Source: JACKII01 sp965202745
GTDB taxonomy: Bacteria > Pseudomonadota > Alphaproteobacteria > Bin95
DNA length: 64,000 nucleotides
NCBI GenBank assembly: GCA_965202745.1
Contig: CBDBCB010000018.1
Coordinates: forward strand, 1-64,000
Direction of reading: 5' to 3'
The notes beneath the pieces are model-generated. The model did not search any database. It was not told the origin of the DNA and was given only the letters and a program-made list of their open reading frames with translations. Position 1 is the first letter of the stretch. Each line of letters opens with the position of its first letter. Below, in pieces: positions 37,421 to 47,196 of this stretch. A program made the position numbers and the translations under genes.

Positions 37421-38590
37421 ATGGATCTCTCCCTCTCTGAAGAACAAAAAATGATTGTCGACCAGGTCCGCCGCTTCGTGCGGGAGGAAATCTGGCCGTT
37501 GGAAGACAAGCTCGACCCCGACACCGACGAACTGCCGGAAGCCGATCACGCGCGCCTGGTCAGCCGGACGCAGGAAATGGGCCTCTATGGCCTGGATATT
37601 CCGCTGGAATATGGTGGGCCGGATGTGGATATTGTCACGCACACGCTGATTGCCATTGAAATGAGCCAGCACCGGGCAGGGCTCTATGCGCCCTGCTATG
37701 GCGTGTTTGGCGGGGTTGGCGGCCCCGGCCAGATGCTGGAAGCCAACGACTGGCAGAAGGAAAATTGGCTCTACCCGACGCTGCGCGGGGAGAAGAAAGC
37801 ATTCTTCGGCCTCTCAGAATCCTCCGGCGGGTCTGACCCGGCCCGCGCCATCCAGACCCGCGCGGTTGAGGACGGAGACGACTACATCATTAATGGCTCC
37901 AAGCTGTGGATATCCAACGCAGACCGGGCTCAATACGGCCTGGTGTTCGCGCGCACCGACCCGGACAAGGGCCGCGGCGGCGTCACCTGTTTCATTGTGG
38001 ATACGGACACTCCCGGCTTCCACGTGCGCCGGATCGTGCACACGCTGCGCTCTGCCCGTTACGCCACGGAACTTGGCTTTACGGACATGCGCGTGCCGAA
38101 GACACATATTCTGGGCAAGCTGAATGGCGGCTTTTCCATCGCCAACGACCGGCTCGCCCGGCAGCGCATCCCCTATTCCGCAGCCTGCATTGGCGTTGCG
38201 ATCAAGGCGCATGAGTTGGCCGTCGAATACGCCAAGATCCGCGAGACATTCGGCGCGGCGCTTGCGTCCCGGCAGGCAATCCAGTGGATGCTGGTGGATA
38301 ACGAGATGGAAATCCGCGCCGCCCGCTGGCACACGCTGGAAGCGGCCAGCAAGGCGCACAGTGGCGAGCCGTTCCGCATGGAGGCCTCCATCGCCAAAAT
38401 CGCAGGCAGCGAGGCCGGCGGCCGTGTTGTCGACCGCTGCATGCAGATCCATGGCGGCCTGGGCGTCGCCAAGGATCTGCCGTTCGAGCGCTGGTACCGC
38501 GAAATGCGCATCCGCCGCATCGGCGAAGGCCCGAACGAGGTGCAGCGCCACATCGTTGCTCGCGATGTGCTGGGCATGGGGCTGCGATGA
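37421..38590 (+). CDS. Acyl-CoA dehydrogenase
   Basis: 389-residue flavoenzyme that oxidises acyl-CoA to enoyl-CoA. FGLSESSGGSDPARAIQTRA and KLWISNADRAQYGLVFAR bind flavin and substrate, and RIGEGPNEVQRHIVARD holds the expected catalytic Glu. CMQIHGGLGVAKDLPFERWYRE is a family signature. The ATG at 37421 follows GAGAAACGGAAAC. It overlaps the CoA transferase by 4 nt. Together with the crotonase it makes a short beta-oxidation-like route for an acyl-CoA of unknown chain. Confidence 0.93.
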   Translation: MDLSLSEEQKMIVDQVRRFVREEIWPLEDKLDPDTDELPEADHARLVSRTQEMGLYGLDIPLEYGGPDVDIVTHTLIAIEMSQHRAGLYAPCYGVFGGVGGPGQMLEANDWQKENWLYPTLRGEKKAFFGLSESSGGSDPARAIQTRAVEDGDDYIINGSKLWISNADRAQYGLVFARTDPDKGRGGVTCFIVDTDTPGFHVRRIVHTLRSARYATELGFTDMRVPKTHILGKLNGGFSIANDRLARQRIPYSAACIGVAIKAHELAVEYAKIRETFGAALASRQAIQWMLVDNEMEIRAARWHTLEAASKAHSGEPFRMEASIAKIAGSEAGGRVVDRCMQIHGGLGVAKDLPFERWYREMRIRRIGEGPNEVQRHIVARDVLGMGLR

Positions 38591-39801
38591 CCAACCCCAC
38601 CCTTAACCGCCTGCCGCTGGAAGGCATCAAGGTGCTGGACCTGGGCCAGATATACAATGGTCCCTATGCCGGGCTTCTGCTGGCGCAGGCCGGGGCCGAC
38701 GTGGTCAAGGTGGAGCCGTTGCGGGGGGATGCTCTGCGGGGAAGGTCGCGCAGTGGCGGGACGATTCCCTGGTCTGTCGCAGCACTGAATCAGAACAAGC
38801 GCGGCATCGCTCTCGACCTTAAGAGCGGTCAAGGCAAGGCGCTGCTGTTCGATCTGGCGCGGCAGGCCGACATCCTGCTGGAGAACTTCGCGCCAGGTGT
38901 CATGGACCGGCTGGGGTGCGGGGCGAAGGAGTTACAGACTGCTAACCCACGCCTGATCTATGCGAGCGGTTCCGGCTTCGGCACCACCGGACCGGACCGG
39001 GACAATCTGGCGATGGACCTGACCATCCAGGCCTCCAGCGGCATGATGAGCGTTACGGGGCCGGAAGGTGGGGCACCCATGAAGGCCGGAATGGCCGTCT
39101 GCGATTTCTTTGGCGGCATCCACCTCTATTCCGCCATCATGACCGCCCTCTATGAGCGGAGCGTCACCGGCGTTGGCCGGGCAGTCGAGGTAGCGATGGT
39201 TGAAGCCGCTCTGCCGGTGCTGACCACCAACATCGCCGGGATGCTGGAGAATGGCGGCGTGCCTGTACCCCGCCGCGGCAACAAGCACCCGGCCAAAGCG
39301 TCGGCACCGTATAACGTCTATGAATGCCAGGACGGGCACATTGCTTTGCTGTGCATCCGGGAAGAGCACTGGCAAAATGTTGCCAAGGTGATCGGACGGG
39401 AGGACCTGCTCGACGATCCGCGCTTTGCCGACAATTCCGCCCGGGCCGCGAACGACGCGCTGGTCGACGAAGTGGTAACAGCCTGGAGCAGCCGGCTAAC
39501 CAAGAAGGAAGCCGCCCGGCAAATGCAGGCTGCGCACGTAGCCTGCGCCGCCATCCGTGACCTGACAGAGATCGTCAGCGACCCGCATATGCGCGGCCGG
39601 GGCGCGATCTTCGACCAGGACCACCCATCTTTAGGCACGATTCCCCTGCCCCGTTCGCCGCTGCGTTTCCACGGCGCACCGCTGCCGGACGACGTGCCGA
39701 GCCCTGACTTGGGAGAGCACACCCGTGCGGTACTGAGCGACTGGCTGAATCTTAGCCAGACTGAGATCGACTTGCTTTATGCAGAAAATGCAGTTGCCTA
39801 A
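38587..39801 (+). CDS. Family III (CaiB/BaiF) CoA transferase
   Basis: 404-residue CoA transferase. IKVLDLGQIYNGPYAGLLLAQ-GADVVKVEP is the N-terminal signature. The Asp in GMAVCDFFGG is the likely nucleophile that carries the acyl anhydride and thioester intermediates. It would activate the free acid that the dehydrogenase oxidises. ATGA overlap with the dehydrogenase. Its stop overlaps the end of the convergent gdhA remnant. Confidence 0.92.
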   Translation: MTNPTLNRLPLEGIKVLDLGQIYNGPYAGLLLAQAGADVVKVEPLRGDALRGRSRSGGTIPWSVAALNQNKRGIALDLKSGQGKALLFDLARQADILLENFAPGVMDRLGCGAKELQTANPRLIYASGSGFGTTGPDRDNLAMDLTIQASSGMMSVTGPEGGAPMKAGMAVCDFFGGIHLYSAIMTALYERSVTGVGRAVEVAMVEAALPVLTTNIAGMLENGGVPVPRRGNKHPAKASAPYNVYECQDGHIALLCIREEHWQNVAKVIGREDLLDDPRFADNSARAANDALVDEVVTAWSSRLTKKEAARQMQAAHVACAAIRDLTEIVSDPHMRGRGAIFDQDHPSLGTIPLPRSPLRFHGAPLPDDVPSPDLGEHTRAVLSDWLNLSQTEIDLLYAENAVA

Positions 39802-41149
39802 ACCACGCCGAACGCCAGCATAGCGTCGGCGACTTTCTTGAAGCCCGCAATTTTCGCACCTTTGACATAGTCCGCTTTTCCGTCTGGTTCTCGGCCATAA
39901 CGGGCACAAGACTGGTGGATTTCCTTCATGATCTTGCGAAGCGCCGCCCGCAAATCCTCGCGATCGCGGTGCAGATGGGCCGCATTCTGGCTCATTTCCA
40001 GCCCAGACATGGCGACACCGCCAGCGTTCGCTGCCTTGGCGGGCCCGAACAATACCCCGGCATGCTTGAAGGTTTCGACAGCTGGCAGAGTGCAGGGCAT
40101 GTTCGCCCCTTCCACCACGGCGACACAACCATTGGCAATCAGAGCTTCGGCGCAATCAGCGTCCAGCTCGTTCTGGGTGGCGCAGGGCAAGGCGAAATCG
40201 CAAGGCACCTTCCAGGGCTGCTGGCCACTGTGATAGGTACCGCCGAACTGCTCGACATAGTCGGTAATGCGGGTGCCACGCCGGGCCTTGTGACGTTTCA
40301 CCCAATCGAGCTTTTCGTGCGTGATGCCGTCCGGGTCGTGGATAAAGCCCAAGGAATCCGAGAGGGTCACGGGCTTTATCCACGACCCGGTGAATGATCT
40401 TTTCCGCCGCGTGCAATGCGACATTGCCGGAGCCGGAGATTACGGCACTCTTGCCATCTATGGTCTGTCCGATGCTCTTCAGCATTTCCACCAGGAAATA
40501 GATTGCTCCGTAGCCCGTTGCCTCCGCCCGCATAAGGGAGCCGCCATATTCTAGCCCCCTTCCCCGTCATGACGCCGTTGAAGGTGTGTGTCATCCGTTT
40601 GTACTGGCCAAACATGTAGCCTATTTCCTGGCTGCCGACGCCGATATCGCCCGCGGGAATGTCCACGTCCGGCCCGACATAGCGGTAGAGTTCCGACATG
40701 AAGCTCTGGCAGAATCGCATGATCTTGCCCTGGCTGCGGCCCTTCGCGTCGAAGTCCGCGCCGCCCTTACCGCCACCCATCGGCAGTCGCGTGAGCGAAT
40801 TCTTGAAAATCTGCTCAAAACCCAGGAATTTCAGCACGCTCTGATTCACAGAAGGGTGAAAGCGAATCCCTCCCTTGTACGGATCGATGGCGTTGCTGAA
40901 CTGCACGCGGAAACCGCGATTTACCTGAATCTCTCGGTTGTCGTCCTCCCACACCACGCGGAAGGTCACGACCCGGTCCGGCTCTACCAGCCGATGCAGC
41001 ACGCGCGCTTTCAGATAGTCGGGGTTTTGGTTGATGAAAGGCACGAGCGTACCGGCGACTTCCTGCACCGCCTGATGGAATTCAGGCTCCCCCGGATTGC
41101 GGGCCTTGACCCAGTCCATGAAGCCCGAAAGGTCGATTTCTTCGGCCAC
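39798..41149 (-). pseudogene. gdhA: NADP-type glutamate dehydrogenase, two lesions
   Basis: ~450-codon GdhA. Start GTG at 41149 after AGGAAAC; MDWVKARNPGEPEFHQAVQEV, PYKGGIRFHPSVNQSVLKFLGFEQ and RLPMGGGKGGADFD are clear. Lesion 1: one extra G in the run at 40555-40559 shifts the frame after VMTGKG; the next frame gives LEYGGSLMRAEATGYG and AVISGSGNVALHAAEKIIHR. Lesion 2 at about 40371-40390 replaces the expected ~6 codons before KPVTLSDSLGFIHDPDGI with an inverted copy of downstream sequence and shifts the frame again. The rest is intact to FGVV. Non-functional as read. Confidence 0.9.
40331..40390. repeat. Perfect 20-bp inverted repeat inside gdhA
   Basis: 40331-40350 and 40371-40390 are exact reverse complements with a 20-nt spacer. 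The 40331 arm encodes the conserved LGFIHDPD block of GDH; the 40371 arm replaces GDH sequence and breaks the frame. This fits template switching during replication. Confidence 0.9.
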
Positions 41150-41292
41150 GCGCTGTTTCCTCGTGTGCTTCGTTATGAACCGGGCAGATAGGCAGTATGT
41201 AGCGCAAAGCAAGGGTGCATTTACCGGCACTTGCCGAACGGGGGCGAACACCGACATGATAGTCCATCGACAACGCAGAGGAGATTCAGCCT
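41150..41292. promoter_or_regulatory. Divergent upstream region, gdhA / VOC gene
   Basis: 143 nt between divergent starts. GAGGAG precedes the VOC start by about 9 nt. No operator motif recognised. Confidence 0.3.
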
Positions 41293-41829
41293 ATGGCCAT
41301 TCAACGCATTCACCACGTCGCCTACCGCTGCAAGGACGCGCTGGAGACCGTGAAGTGGTACGAAAAATATATGGGCATGACTTATCAGCTCGCTTTTGCC
41401 GAGAATCAGGTGCCCTCGACCAAAGAGCCAGATCCCTACATGCACGTGTTCCTGGACTGCGGCAACGGCAACGTGCTGGCCTTCTTTGAACTGCCGACTA
41501 AGCTCGAGATGGGCCGCGACGAGAACACGCCGCCTTGGGTGCAGCACATCGCCTTTGAGGTGGAGACGATGGACGAACTGCTCGCCGCCAAGGCGAAGCT
41601 GGAGGCGGATGGCATCGACGTGGTCGGGCCGACGGATCACACAACGTTCGAAAGCATCTATTTCTTCGACCCAAACGGCCACCGGCTGGAACTGACCGTC
41701 AACACGCCGATTGAGGGCGTGATGGAGCGGCTGGACGCTGTCAAGTGGCCGATGCTGGAAGAATGGGCGAAGACCAAACGCGCGCCTAACCATGCTGCCT
41801 GGATGCATGATGGATCGCTGAAGAAGTAG
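41293..41829 (+). CDS. VOC-family (glyoxalase-fold) dioxygenase-like protein
   Basis: 178-residue, two-module VOC protein. Ligand candidates are His8 (RIHHVAYRC), His in VQHIAFEV and Glu in HRLELTVN. IYFFDPNGHRLEL is typical of extradiol-type or glyoxalase members. Located between a dead gdhA and fumarylacetoacetase; pairing with the latter suggests aromatic ring catabolism (homogentisate-like), an inference from position. Intact. Confidence 0.85.
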   Translation: MAIQRIHHVAYRCKDALETVKWYEKYMGMTYQLAFAENQVPSTKEPDPYMHVFLDCGNGNVLAFFELPTKLEMGRDENTPPWVQHIAFEVETMDELLAAKAKLEADGIDVVGPTDHTTFESIYFFDPNGHRLELTVNTPIEGVMERLDAVKWPMLEEWAKTKRAPNHAAWMHDGSLKK

Positions 41830-41840
41830 ACGGGCAGCAA

Positions 41841-41932
41841 ACCCTTCGATACGCGCTCCGCGCTATTCAGGGTCAGATGGACATAAATTTGTTTCACCCT
41901 GAGTAGCGCGCCGCGCGAGTCGAAGGGTGGAC
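41841..41932. repeat. Pair of intergenic palindromic units
   Basis: CCCTTCGATACGCGCTCCGCGC...TCAGGGTCA and, inverted, CACCCTGAGTAGCGCGCC...AGTCGAAGGGTGG face each other over about 30 nt. Each unit has its own small hairpin. Same general design as the units at 5949-6046. Confidence 0.65.
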
Positions 41933-41950
41933 CGATGAAAGGACACTACC

Positions 41951-43216
41951 ATGCCAAGCTGGATCGAGTCCGCCAATGCGCCGGACTGTGATTTTCCGGT
42001 CCAGAACCTGCCGTTCGGGGTTTTCTCCCGCGGGAAGGAGGCACCGCGATGCGGCTCTGCCATAGGCGACAGGGTAATCGATCTGGCAGCGCTGGAGGCT
42101 GCAGGCGTGCTGGATGCGGGCGGCAGCGGGCCGGTGTTCGCGGCAGCGCCGCTGAACGGGTTCATGGCCTTGGGCCCGAAAGCATGGACAAGCGTTCGGG
42201 CGCGCCTGACCTCTCTTTTGCGGCGCGACGGCGATCCCGCCTTGCGCGAAAGCCTGGCGTTGAAGGCAAAGGCGCTGATCCCGATGTCCGACGCGCGGTT
42301 GCACCTGCCGTTTCAGGTCGCTGACTACACCGATTTCTATTCGGCCAAGCAGCACGCCTTTAACGTCGGCGTGATGTTCCGCGGGCCAGAGAATGCGCTG
42401 CCCGTCAACTACCTGCATATCCCGATTGGCTATAACGGGCGGGCGTCCTCGGTCGTGGTCAGCGGAACGGACTTCCGGCGGCCGCTCGGCCAGTTGAAGG
42501 CGGCGGATGCAGACGCACCGCATTTCGGCCCCTGCGACCGCCTGGATTTTGAGTTGGAAATGGGGGCGGTTGTGGGCACGCCCTCAACCTTTGGCGAGCC
42601 GGTGACGGTGGCCCAGGCAGACGCGATGATCTTCGGCTATGTGCTGCTGAACGATTGGTCGGCCAGAGATATCCAGGCGTGGGAGTATGTGCCGCTCGGG
42701 CCCTTCCAGGCAAAGGCAACGGCAACCACGATCAGTCCTTGGGTCGTGAGCAAGGCGGCGCTGGAGCCATTCCGCCGGGCCGCGCCGCCGCGGGAGAAGC
42801 CACTGCTGCCCTATATCGACGATCCGGCACCCCGGCACTACGACATCAAGCTGGAAAGCGCCCTGCAACCGGCGGATGGCGCAGAGTCCCGGCTGTCTGT
42901 GACCAATGCCAAGTATCTGTACTACTCCGCAGCCCAACAGTTAGCCCATCACACGTCGAGCGGCTGCCCGATGCGGACCGGCGACCTGCTCGGCTCCGGC
43001 ACGATCAGCGGGCCGGAGAAGAGCGAGTGGGGTTCTCTGCTGGAGATGAGTTGGGGCGGCAAGGAGCCGTTTCCTTTAGCCGGCGGCGGTAAGCGGTCAT
43101 TCCTGGAGGATGGCGACACGCTCACGCTCCGCGGCTGGTGCGAGGGTGACGGCTACCGGATTGGGTTCGGGGAGTGCTCCGGAAAGGTGCTGCCTGCCCT
43201 GCCACCGCCGCAATAG
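41951..43216 (+). CDS. fahA: Fumarylacetoacetase
   Basis: 421-residue enzyme that cleaves fumarylacetoacetate to fumarate and acetoacetate, the last step of tyrosine/homogentisate breakdown. Metal and catalytic residues match human FAH with an offset of 2: Asp128 and His135 (YTDFYSAKQHA), Glu201 and Glu203 (FELEMG), Asp235 (NDWSARDIQ). Full length, with GAAAGGA ahead of the ATG. IS481 copy 3 lies 46 nt downstream. The VOC gene upstream may belong to the same pathway; homogentisate dioxygenase and maleylacetoacetate isomerase are not in the window. Confidence 0.95.
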   Translation: MPSWIESANAPDCDFPVQNLPFGVFSRGKEAPRCGSAIGDRVIDLAALEAAGVLDAGGSGPVFAAAPLNGFMALGPKAWTSVRARLTSLLRRDGDPALRESLALKAKALIPMSDARLHLPFQVADYTDFYSAKQHAFNVGVMFRGPENALPVNYLHIPIGYNGRASSVVVSGTDFRRPLGQLKAADADAPHFGPCDRLDFELEMGAVVGTPSTFGEPVTVAQADAMIFGYVLLNDWSARDIQAWEYVPLGPFQAKATATTISPWVVSKAALEPFRRAAPPREKPLLPYIDDPAPRHYDIKLESALQPADGAESRLSVTNAKYLYYSAAQQLAHHTSSGCPMRTGDLLGSGTISGPEKSEWGSLLEMSWGGKEPFPLAGGGKRSFLEDGDTLTLRGWCEGDGYRIGFGECSGKVLPALPPPQ

Positions 43217-43262
43217 CACGGCCTGCCGTTATGGACAGGGCTGCAAATTGGATGTCATTAGG

Positions 43263-44324
43263 TGTTCCATCCCGGCTGATCAGATAGCCCTCGTCGCTCT
43301 GCGTTTTTCATGGCACGCTGTGTTTTGACCGAGGCGCGGGATGGGAGAGCGACATGGTGATCAAGCTTCACAGTCAGGCGACGACGCCACCGAAGATCAG
43401 GGCGGCCATACAGGCCAGTGACGACCCTGCGTGGGTTCTTGCCGAGCGTCACGGGACCACGGAACAGACCGTATGGAAATGGCGCCAGCGTGCCAGCGTG
43501 GAGGATCGCAGCCACACGCCCCATCGCCTTCAGACGACGTTGACGCCAGCGCAGGAAGCTGTCGCCGTGGCCCTCCGCAAGACGCTTTTGGTCTCGCTGG
43601 ATGATCTGCTGGCGGTGGTGCGCGAGTTCTTGAACCCGAAGGCCTCCCGCTCTGGCCTTGACCGCTGCTTGCGTCGGCATGGCGTGAGGCCCTGCGCGCC
43701 CTGAAAGCAGCATCGCCTCGGCCAAAGCACAGCGCCTTCAAAGCCTATGAACCCGGTTCCATCCCCATCGACCTGAAATACCTGCCACCGATGGCAGATG
43801 AGAGCCGCCGCCGTTCCCTCTTCGTGGCCATCGACAGGGCAACGCGTTGGGTTGTTGTCAGGGTCTACAACAGCAAGACAGCGGCCAAATGCCCGGCGCT
43901 TCCTGCGCGCCCTGGAGCGCGCCTGCCCGATGCGGATCCGCCCCATACTCCCGGATAATGGAAAAGAGTTCACGGATCGCCTCTTCGGTCTGCGCCAGCG
44001 CGCCGCAACAGGCGCGCATGAATGCGACACGCTGGGGGCGCCGCCCTCGATATCGATCATCGCCTGACGCCGCCTAGGTCACCTCAGACCAACGGTATGG
44101 TCGAACGGTTCAATGGCCGCATCGAAGAGGTTCTGCAGAGCCATCCCTTCCGATCCGGCGAGGATCTGGAAGCCACGCTGCTTCGCTATGTCTGGCTTTA
44201 CACCCAGCCGCTGCCGCAATCAGCCCTGGGCAGCAAGACGCCCTTGCAGGCACTGAAGGGATGGCGCAAACTCAAACTAGAGGGCTGGTCAGGAAACAGC
44301 CATATTACCTTCCAGGATGGGACA
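43263..44324 (+). mobile_element. IS481-family element, copy 3 (transposase frameshifted)
   Basis: 1,062 nt, bounded by TGTTCCATCCCGG (43263) and the inverse of TGTCCCATCCTGG (44324). The transposase starts at 43354 on the plus strand. Three lesions differ from other copies: one C lost near 43687-43693 (GGCGTGAGGCCCTG), an extra A at about 43890 (GGCCAAATGCC) and extra bases near 44034-44040 (CTGGGGGCG). Flanks share no duplication, and its right end cuts directly into the arylsulfotransferase, so a deletion beside the element is likely. Confidence 0.87.
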
Positions 44325-44325
44325 C

Positions 44326-44901
44326 GCAACTAATCCCGACCGGACCCACTTGAACGATGTGGAGCCTGTGCGTGAAGACGGGACGTATTGGAAGAAGGGC
44401 GACTTGTTCCTTAGTCTGCGCCACTTCTCCATGGTGCTGCTGTACCGGCCGTCAGAGAACAAGATCGTCTGGCACAAACAGGGGCTGTGGTTGCGTCAGC
44501 ATGATGTGGACATCCTGTCGGATGGCGTCATTGCTGTGTTCGACAAAAACCTTGTCGAACACAGCAATGAGTCAACGTCGAAAGTCGATGGATTCAGCCG
44601 CTTCGTCGTCTATGACTTTGCCAGCGATACCATCTCAGAGCCGTTTGCAGACCGCCTCAAAGCCGCCGATTTCCGCACGCCGAGCGAAGGACGCAGTGAG
44701 CTATTGCCGACAGGCGAGCTTTACGTGGAAGAGACCGATTCCGGGCGGCTATTATTCCTGAATGCCGACGGCAGCATAGCACTGCAATACGTCAATCGCG
44801 CCGAGGAAGGCCGCGTGTTCGAGGTTAACTGGAGCCGTTGGCTAAGCCGGGAGGCCGGCGACGCCTTCGCAGCCAAGATCAAGGCTGCGGACTGCCCGTG
44901 A
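44326..44901 (+). pseudogene. Arylsulfotransferase-like protein, 5' half removed by IS481
   Basis: The frame enters straight from the IS end: TNPDRTHLNDVEPV, WKKGDLFLSLRHFSMVLLYRP, KIVWHKQGLWLRQHDVDIL, ending KIKAADCP. These blocks belong to the C-terminal beta-propeller part of ASST-family proteins. The N-terminal half is absent on the other side of the IS, where fahA ends. ATG codons inside the IS end could start a truncated product, without function. A 19-bp perfect inverted repeat lies within it. Confidence 0.75.
44528..44570. repeat. Perfect 19-bp inverted repeat in the arylsulfotransferase remnant
   Basis: 44528-44546 and 44552-44570 are exact reverse complements around the loop AAACC; the core word is GTGTTCGACAA. 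It encodes VIAVFDKNLVEHSNES without breaking the frame. Far longer than chance; no T tract, and it lies mid-gene, so it is not a terminator. Confidence 0.88.
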
Positions 44902-45213
44902 CACCGACGCTGAAGGCCTCGCTTTATGGGCTTAAGCCGGTTGGTCTGACGTGACGGGAACACCATTTAATGCTTGGCGGACGCTGCCTCTCCGGCAAGT
45001 TCCTGCCTGAGCACCCTCGGTAGATAGAGCGCCGACAATTCCTGCAGTAAAGGTAAGCTTTGGTTACTCTTCTGATAAACTTCACCTAAACCGTAGGTAA
45101 ACCGCACCTATACCCCTTGCGGTACTCAGATGGTGAAAACGGTTTAGGTTTGCGCATAAAAGTTTAGTTTTGTTTAGATGCGATTCAAAATGAGGTACCT
45201 GAATTCCTCATCG
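44902..45213. other. AT-rich gap between convergent remnants
   Basis: No gene seen. CCTAAACCG and its complement CGGTTTAGG occur about 50 nt apart, with further GTTTAG words up to 45178. No function can be assigned. Confidence 0.4.
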
Positions 45214-46862
45214 TTACAGATCGGGCGCTACAATTGGCTCCAACGCGGACTTGCCAAGGATCATATCGGAGGCTTTCTCCGCTATCATCATGGTCCCGGC
45301 GGCCAGATTGGCCGACATCATGCGCGGCATGATTGAGGCATCGACAACGCGCAGCGCCTCCATACCATGCACGCGCAGCTGTTCGTCCACCACGGCGGTC
45401 GCGTCGCTGGTGGACGACATCCGGCAAGTGACCATGGGGTGGTAGGTGGTGGAGCCTGAGCGGCGTGCTGCGTCCAGCATCTCGTCATCGGTTTCGATGC
45501 GCTCGCCGGGAATCTCCTCGCCATCATAATAGGGTGCCAGCGCCTGCGTGCGCATCAGGCTGCGAGACAGGTGCATGGAGGCAATGGTGACACGCTGGTC
45601 GGTCTCATGCGCCAGGTAGTTCGGCTAGATCGCAGGCTTCTCAAACGGGTCTGTTGACTTGGCCCGCACATAGCCGGTGCTCTCCAGCCGGTGCTGCCAA
45701 GCGGCAACAGTAATACCGGGCCACGTCGCCAATACGCCGTGCTTGCCCTCGTCATAACTAGGCAGGCGTGAACAGGAATTGCAGGTCGTTGCTCTTCGCG
45801 GCCGGGGTCCGAATGCCAGAAACCGTAGACCATCGAGGGGTTCATGTTGACGATGCTATTGCGGTCACCTGCCAGATACTTGGCTATCTCCCAAGTGCGG
45901 CGCAGGCCATGGGCACGCTCGTTCAGGGTCTCGAAGTTCTTGATCTTGGCAACAAGACGGGTGGCGTAGTGGTCGCGCAGGTTCTCGCCCACTCCCGCCA
46001 GTTCGTGCTGTACCTCAACACCCAGGTCTTTGAGCAGACCGCCAGGGCCGATGCCGGAGAGTTGCAATAGTTGCGGCGAGTTGATGACGCCGCCCGACAG
46101 GATCACCTCCTTGTTGGCGCACATTTCCCCAGGCGCACCGCCCTTTCCGCCTTTCGCATAGGCGATGCCGACGGCCTTTTTGCCCTCCAGCAGCACCTTG
46201 GTGGCGAAGGCATTAGTGATCACGGTCAGGTTTGAACGCGACTTGGCCGGGTGCAGGTAGGCGCGGGCGGTACTGACCCGGCGGCGGGAACGGACATGAC
46301 GCTGGACCCAGCTGATGCCCTCCTGCCGTTCGCCGTTATAGTCCGGATTGAAGGGGATGCCGATCTCCTCCGCCCCCTTCAGGAATAGCTCAGCCAGGGG
46401 ATGCTTGTAGGGCATGGTCTCTACCGACATGCTGCCAGAGCGGCCGCGGAACGTGTCCTCTCCCTCCCCGATCTTGCCCTCGCAGCGCTTGAAGTATGGC
46501 AATACATCAGCATAGCCCCAACCGCGGTTGCCCATTTGGGACCAGGTATCATAGTACAGGAGTTGACCGCGGTTGTAGATCATGCCGTTTATGGAGGACG
46601 AGCCGCCCAGAGTCTTGCCGCGGGGTACCGGCATCTTACGCCCGTTAATGTGCGGGCCGGACTCTGCCTGGTACATCCAGTTGATATTGGGATTGCTGAG
46701 GTTCTTGATGAAGCCTGCCGGGATGTGCAGATAGATATTCCGGTCGGGTGGTCCTGCCTCCAGAATGCAGACCGAATGCTTACCATCGGCGCTCAACCGG
46801 TTGGCCAGGATGCAACCTGCCGAGCCTGCTCCGACGATCACGTAATCAAATGTATCAGCCAT
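45214..46862 (-). pseudogene. GMC-family flavin oxidoreductase (choline-dehydrogenase-like), three lesions
   Basis: FAD enzyme: YVIVGAGSAGCILANRLS binds FAD, PRGKTLGGSSSINGM and LSGGVINSPQLLQLSGIGP are GMC signatures, and HPMVTCRMS...GMEALRVVDASIMP is the C-terminal signature. Near 45785-45800 the frame shifts (SNDLQFLFTPA in another frame), and near 45760 an extra T shifts it again (YDEGKHGVLATWPG). An amber TAG at 45625-45627 then sits where GMC proteins have Gln (PAI-stop-PNYLAHETD). The rest is open to APDL. Non-functional. The short chain resembles choline or alcohol dehydrogenases; the substrate is open. Confidence 0.87.
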
Positions 46863-47196
46863 GGTTCCTCCGCGGCCTTATCCGCACCGCGGCTCCCTGC
46901 TATTTGTAGCGTTACTGCAACGCTAGACCACTCTGATCGAATGTCCAGAGACTGGCTGATGCACCAGAACGAGACTGCCAGGACAGCGACAACGAGACTT
47001 TGGTGTCATGAAATCCTTCGCGAGCCGCCGAATGTTCGATCATAGAACACCGACTAGTAAATCACGCGGCCCCGATTTGATGGCCCGCCGGAAAACATGG
47101 GCGACAGTGTTTGCGGCTGGTGGACGGACAAGGTCATCATAGCCTTCGACCCGACAACCTCCGGTGCTGAGGTTTGGGGGCTTAGCCCTAGCGCCC
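46863..47196 (-). pseudogene. Gene-free region with a possible CoA-ligase 5' remnant
   Basis: No intact gene. On the minus strand, about 47165-47040, a short frame reads VEGYDDLVRPPAANTVAHVFRRAIKSG. This has the look of the first residues of an AMP-forming CoA ligase, a common neighbour of liv genes. It is too short to be sure; nothing else is seen. Confidence 0.3.
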
